A program made the translations under genes and the position numbers. Positions 60,369 through 64,000 of a DNA stretch of 64,000 nucleotides are shown here, piece by piece (the first letter of the stretch is position 1; each line of letters begins with the position of its first letter). The DNA lies in NCBI GenBank assembly GCA_900114405.1, contig FOSY01000005.1:62001-126000 (forward strand), read 5' to 3'. A model generated the notes under the pieces. The model was not told the origin of the DNA. It saw nothing but the letters and a program-made list of their open reading frames with translations, and ran no database searches. Origin of the DNA: Lachnospiraceae bacterium KH1T2. Lineage in GTDB: Bacteria; Bacillota; Clostridia; Lachnospirales; Lachnospiraceae.

Positions 60369-62194
60369 TCTGCATGCCTCCCTCCTTTGAAACCACCATA
60401 TCCAAAGTGATCGCACCGAAGGCATCGGCCGCATTCCTGTGAACATTCTTCATCTGTCATTCCAACACTCACAAGATCAAAGTTACCTTCAATCTCAGAG
60501 AATGACCTTGCCTTAAGATTTGCTCTTCCGCACGCCGGACTATTTGTCAACTGCGGAAGCGGAATATCTATATCAGTCGTGATCCTATGATCAAAACCAA
60601 GGAATTCATCTATATTTGCTGCTGCAACCTTACCGGCTGCGACCGCAAGGATCACTGTCGCAGGTCCGGAAACAGCATCTCCACCTGCAAATACATTTCC
60701 ACTTCCTTCTACAAAGCTGGAATTTTCCGCCTGAATCCTGCCTCTCTTAGTGCTTATGCCATTGTCTTCAAAAGGACGAAGCTCAGACATCTGTCCTATA
60801 GCAACAATGATAAAATCAGCAGTGATCTTAATTTCATCACTATCTGCTTTCCTTATGCTTGGTCTTCCGTCACTGCCTATATCAGAAATTATCTGCGGCT
60901 GTGCCCAGAGCGCAGTTGCCAAGCCCTTTTTATTCTTCTCGATATGAGCCGGTGCATATAATGGCAATATTTCAGCACCTTCAGCCTGTGCTTCTTCTAT
61001 TTCTTCAAGCATGGCTGTCATATCCTCTATCCTGCGCCTATATACGCATGTAACACGCTTAGCACCAAGACGCAGTGCTGTTCTTGTCGCATCCATGGCA
61101 ACATTACCGCCACCGACAATGACGACATTTTTTCCATGCATATCAAGTTTTTCGCCTTCGCCTATGCTCCTAAGCATCTCAACAGCACTTACAACATTAG
61201 GTGCGTCTTCTCCTTCAATTCCAAGCTTTCTGTCTCCATGCGCTCCTACAGAAAGATATACGGCATCAAATTTCTGCTTTAATTCATCTATCGTGATATC
61301 CTTTCCTACGGATGTATCTGCAACTACATTCACTCCCGTATCAAGAATATGCTTTATATCTTTATCGAGTACATCCTGTGGAAGTCTGTAATCAGGTATG
61401 CCATATCTGAGCATTCCGCCAAGCTTATGCCTCTGCTCATATACAGTTGCAGAATGTCCCATTAAAGTCAGGAAATAAGCCGCTGTAAGTCCTCCAGGAC
61501 CACCACCTACAATTGCTACTGACTTTCCTGTTGATTCTGCACATTTTGGTGTTTCGGTAGGCTCTGCATGATCGACCGCATATCTCTTTATACCGCATAT
61601 GTTGATCGCATCATCCATCATTGCACGACGGCATTTTTCCTCACAAGGATGCTCGCAGACATACGCACACACTGAAGGAAATGGATTATCTTTTCTGATA
61701 AGTTTGACTGCATCTTCATTTCTTCCTGCCCTGACAAGTGCTATGTAACCGGGCACATCCACATGTGCAGGACACTGTGAAGTACATGGAATAGCCTGCT
61801 TTAAGCCACATATACATCTTCCCTTTGTAATATGTTCCACATAGTCATCACGGAATCCCCTGATTCCCATTAAAATGCTTCTGGCAGTTTCTGCACCTAT
61901 CGCGCAGTCTGCTGTCATCGAAATTGAAATTGCTGTTTCCTCAATCTCGTCGATAATATCAAGATCTGCATCACCATCAAGTACATCCTCCAGCATCTCG
62001 GCGAGCCTTCCAAGACCAATTCTGCAAGGAGTACACTTACCACACGTTTGTGCATGACTCATTCTAAGAAAACTAAGTGACATATCTACAGGACATATTC
62101 CCGGAGGGCTGGCTTTGATACGCCGCTCTACATTCCGGTATAAATCGTCCATGTGTTTTTGAATCCTATCGGACTCCATTATCAAACGACTCAT
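60362..62194 (-). CDS. NuoF C-terminal / GltD-type fusion flavoprotein, hydrogenase partner
   Basis: 610 residues from the ATG at 62192-62194 with GGGAGG upstream. Residues 1-120 are the NADH_4Fe-4S part of NuoF/HydB (QTCGKCTPCRIGLGRLAE plus a distant Cys in ADCAIG) without the FMN domain. Then a GltD-like N-terminal 4Fe-4S domain (CTSQCPAHVDVPGYIALV, CEHPCEEKCRR), FAD domain (VAIVGGGPGGLTAAYFL, GIPDYRLP), NAD(P) domain (VVIVGGGNVAMDATRTALRL) and FAD closing motif (NVFAGGDAVSGPATV). A C-terminal CxxxCxxC (CSQECGRCLRC) could bind another cluster. It should pass electrons between NAD(P)H and the hydrogenase. Confidence 0.9.
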   Translation of the reverse strand: MSRLIMESDRIQKHMDDLYRNVERRIKASPPGICPVDMSLSFLRMSHAQTCGKCTPCRIGLGRLAEMLEDVLDGDADLDIIDEIEETAISISMTADCAIGAETARSILMGIRGFRDDYVEHITKGRCICGLKQAIPCTSQCPAHVDVPGYIALVRAGRNEDAVKLIRKDNPFPSVCAYVCEHPCEEKCRRAMMDDAINICGIKRYAVDHAEPTETPKCAESTGKSVAIVGGGPGGLTAAYFLTLMGHSATVYEQRHKLGGMLRYGIPDYRLPQDVLDKDIKHILDTGVNVVADTSVGKDITIDELKQKFDAVYLSVGAHGDRKLGIEGEDAPNVVSAVEMLRSIGEGEKLDMHGKNVVIVGGGNVAMDATRTALRLGAKRVTCVYRRRIEDMTAMLEEIEEAQAEGAEILPLYAPAHIEKNKKGLATALWAQPQIISDIGSDGRPSIRKADSDEIKITADFIIVAIGQMSELRPFEDNGISTKRGRIQAENSSFVEGSGNVFAGGDAVSGPATVILAVAAGKVAAANIDEFLGFDHRITTDIDIPLPQLTNSPACGRANLKARSFSEIEGNFDLVSVGMTDEECSQECGRCLRCDHFGYGGFKGGRHAEW

Positions 62195-62231
62195 TCTTCT
62201 TCCTCCCACTCAGATTTAGTTGTACAAAAAA

Positions 62232-62260
62232 ATTATATCATCATACTGCTTTTATTGTAA
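62232..62260 (-). promoter_or_regulatory. Promoter of the hydrogenase operon
   Basis: TTACAA (62255-62260) and TATAAT (62232-62237) on the minus strand with 17-base spacing, followed by about 30 bases of leader. No clear Rex palindrome was found nearby. Confidence 0.65.
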
Positions 62261-62348
62261 TATTTGTAATAAATATAGTATTTTTGAACGTTTTTTTGTG
62301 CAATTTTTCTCTCTTAAATGGGTTAAAAGGCTTAATTTTAAAAATGTT

Positions 62349-62379
62349 AGAGCCCTCGCATATAAAATACGAGGGCTCT
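62349..62379 (-). terminator. Terminator of the Rnf operon
   Basis: AGAGCCCTCG (62349-62358) and CGAGGGCTCT (62370-62379) form a perfect 10-pair stem with an 11-base loop. On the minus strand it is followed by AACATTTTT, an imperfect T-tail. Confidence 0.75.
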
Positions 62380-62413
62380 TGAGCCATATATAAAATATAT
62401 TCTCAAAAGATGC

Positions 62414-63244
62414 TTACTGCTCTGCAGACTTAACTACAGGCTTTGCATCAGCTGAGCTGATGATTACATGTGCCGGACACTTCTCAGCACACTTATTACA
62501 TCCTACGCACTTCTCATAGTCGATATGTGCGATATCATTTACAACATGAATTGCATCATGTTCACACTGCTTCTCACAGAGGTGACATGCAATACATCCT
62601 GCAGAACACTGCTTGCGGACAACCATACCTTTTTCTGTGCTTGAGCACTGAACAGCCTGAATGTTCTTAACCGGCTTAAACTCAATGATCTTCTGTGGAC
62701 ATTCTTTAATACATTTTCCACAAGCGATACACTTATCCGGATCAACATGAGCAACGCCATCTTTTACTGTGATAGCTTCCTCAGGACATACAGCAGCACA
62801 AGAGCCGAATCCAAGACATCCATGCTCACACTCCCAGATCTGAAGACCTGAAAGAGCAGCTGCACGGCAATCCATGATACCGGCATAGTTAGCCTTCTGC
62901 TGTGTTACCTGACAGCTTCCGATACATTTTACGAATGCTGCCTTCTTATCCTCAGCTGTTCCATCAACAGCAACACCCATAACTTCACCAACTTTAGCAG
63001 CTACAGGAGCACCACCAACAGGGCAGCCATTTACAGGAGCTTCGCCAGATGCAATAGCAGCAGCCATAGCATCACATCCTGCATATCCGCAGGCACCGCA
63101 GTTATTTCCCGGGAGACACTCACGTACCTTTGTCTCTCTTTCATCAACAGCGACATAAAACTTTTTATTAAAAAACACCAGACCGATTCCAACAAGGATA
63201 CCGGACACGGCAAGAACCAGTGTAGCAATCACTATTCCGTTCAT
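62414..63244 (-). CDS. rnfB: Rnf complex subunit B (ferredoxin-like)
   Basis: 276 residues. It begins with a membrane anchor (VIATLVLAVSGILVGIGLVF), followed by the Fe-S domain with CLPGNNCGACGYAGCDAM and CPVGG. The soluble part has several 4Fe-4S motifs: CIACGKCIKECP, CIACHLCEKQCEH and CVGCNKCAEKCP. RnfB takes electrons from ferredoxin and feeds the Rnf complex, which reduces NAD+ while pumping Na+ or H+. It is the last gene of the rnf operon, after rnfE and rnfA. Confidence 0.96.
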   Translation of the reverse strand: MNGIVIATLVLAVSGILVGIGLVFFNKKFYVAVDERETKVRECLPGNNCGACGYAGCDAMAAAIASGEAPVNGCPVGGAPVAAKVGEVMGVAVDGTAEDKKAAFVKCIGSCQVTQQKANYAGIMDCRAAALSGLQIWECEHGCLGFGSCAAVCPEEAITVKDGVAHVDPDKCIACGKCIKECPQKIIEFKPVKNIQAVQCSSTEKGMVVRKQCSAGCIACHLCEKQCEHDAIHVVNDIAHIDYEKCVGCNKCAEKCPAHVIISSADAKPVVKSAEQ

Positions 63245-63259
63245 GATCGATATTCCTCC

Positions 63260-63835
63260 TTAAATTGACAATCCAGAAAATCCCATAAATGCAATTGACA
63301 TGAGAGCTGCACAAAGAAGAACGATAGGTGCGCCCTTTACAGGTGCTGGGAGATCATCCTCATTGATACGGCTTCTTAATCCGGCAAGCAATACGATAGC
63401 GATCGTATAGCCAGTTGCTGTACCGAATCCAGCAAGCACACTCTGTGCAAAATTATATTCATTAGTTACATTTGTAAGGGCTACTCCAAGTACTGCACAG
63501 TTGGTAGTTATCAATGGAAGATAAATACCAAGAGCCTTATAAAGTGCAGGTGATGTCTTTTTAAGGAACATCTCAACGATCTGAACAAGAGCTGCGATGA
63601 TCAGAATGAAAACGATAGTTTTCATATAGTCCAGACCGAATGGATCAAGTACATAATTATAAAGAAGACTGGCAACTGCTGATGCTATTGTTATAACGAA
63701 GATAACTGCTGCACCAAGGCTTGCTGAAGCCTTCATATTTTTTGATACGCCAAGGAAGGAGCATATTCCAAGGAACTGTATCAGAACGACGTTATTAATG
63801 AGCGCCGCTGTAATAACGATCATTAAATATTCCAT
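63260..63835 (-). CDS. rnfA: Rnf complex subunit A (membrane)
   Basis: 191 residues, six membrane segments. The first segment with NNVVLIQFLGICSFLGVS, and the later LITTNCAVLGVALTNV with a conserved Cys in the membrane, are typical of RnfA/NqrE. It carries the membrane 2Fe-2S ligands shared with RnfE. The order rnfE-rnfA-rnfB is standard. Confidence 0.96.
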   Translation of the reverse strand: MEYLMIVITAALINNVVLIQFLGICSFLGVSKNMKASASLGAAVIFVITIASAVASLLYNYVLDPFGLDYMKTIVFILIIAALVQIVEMFLKKTSPALYKALGIYLPLITTNCAVLGVALTNVTNEYNFAQSVLAGFGTATGYTIAIVLLAGLRSRINEDDLPAPVKGAPIVLLCAALMSIAFMGFSGLSI

Positions 63836-63838
63836 CAG

Positions 63839-64000
63839 TTAGTTCTCCTTTCCTTTATTAGTTTCTTCTGTCTTTGGAGCTGCTGGCTTAACAGATGTCT
63901 TAGCTGCTGCTGCCTTAAGAACGCTAGTCTCCTCTTTACGAGCTGCACATGAAACACCACATGAGCCGCATGAGCCTGCACATCCTTCTTCAACAATATC
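63839..64000 (-). CDS. rnfE: Rnf complex subunit E, C-terminal end (partial)
   Basis: Only the last 53 residues are visible: EEGCAGSCGSCGVSCAARKE, then an Ala/Lys/Thr-rich tail ending at TAA (63839-63841), four bases before the rnfA start. The identity rests on its position directly before rnfA in the usual rnfC-D-G-E-A-B order, not on the fragment itself. The tail with four cysteines (CxxxCxxCxxxC) is a non-membrane extension. Confidence 0.6.
   Translation of the reverse strand, partial: DIVEEGCAGSCGSCGVSCAARKEETSVLKAAAAKTSVKPAAPKTEETNKGKEN

Noticed and set aside
62261..62340. Rex-type operator upstream of the hydrogenase promoter.
   Set aside because: TTGTGCAA and TTGTAATA elements occur but no palindrome of the TTGTGA-n6-TCACAA type is present.

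Overview
The window looks like the chromosome of an anaerobic, Gram-positive Lachnospiraceae-type bacterium (Butyrivibrio/Lachnospira-like). The evidence is an AT-rich genome with strong AGGAGG ribosome binding sites and near-consensus sigma-A promoters. It also carries an Rnf complex beside a modular [FeFe]-hydrogenase, c-di-GMP proteins, and secreted proteins typical of clostridia. The genus is an inference. Every gene I can support lies on the minus strand, so transcription runs from high to low coordinates.

Region 1 (36.2 kb down to the left edge): a complete contractile injection system (CIS; phage-tail-like, eCIS/Afp/PVC family) that appears to be one giant operon of about 36 kb. It starts at one excellent promoter (36211-36239) and I see no terminator down to base 1. 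It opens with an envelope/signalling module (36.2-22.8 kb): a histidine-kinase-type ATPase without an obvious phospho-acceptor His, an SH3 protein, a large protein with a YTAP-type Ig domain, a single-pass protein that may resemble a pseudokinase, a propeller-Cache-HAMP-cyclase-like receptor, a MORN-repeat membrane protein, a secreted coiled-coil protein with a possible TolC-like layout, and a secreted stalk protein. The particle genes follow: PAAR-like DUF4280, sheath, tube, zinc-ribbon chaperone, DUF6760-like, second tube, long coiled-coil (tape-measure candidate), two Afp7-like proteins (both with TTG starts), hub, spike, gp25, two baseplate J proteins, gpI-like, DUF4255 cap, a chaperone-like acidic protein, a 1001-residue orphan (cargo candidate) and the AAA+ ATPase (cut by the edge). 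The coupling of a full CIS to a membrane sensor/anchor module in a monoderm is the most interesting system here.

Region 2 (36.3-40.4 kb): a separately transcribed 1196-residue secreted GLUG/Ig-like surface protein. Its promoter has a pentanucleotide repeat tract just upstream of the -35 box and a heavily palindromic leader, which suggests phase-variable or attenuated expression.

Region 3 (40.4-46 kb): an alanine/glycine symporter - NSS transporter - threonine aldolase operon, then an orphan microcompartment mini-operon (two EutS/PduU-type shell proteins plus a EutP-type P-loop protein) preceded by nested inverted repeats over its promoter.

Region 4 (46-56.5 kb): a YcgR-like PilZ protein coupled to a Na/Pi symporter, an EAL phosphodiesterase with two degenerate GGDEF domains, an M18 aminopeptidase - APC permease operon, a DUF3298-type lipoprotein and a 71-residue small protein.

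Region 5 (56.9-64 kb): energy metabolism. A NuoF-C-terminus/GltD fusion flavoprotein, an [FeFe]-hydrogenase and a secreted tyrosine phosphatase form one operon, preceded by the end of the Rnf operon (rnfE fragment, rnfA, rnfB). No tRNA, rRNA, CRISPR array or insertion sequence was recognised.
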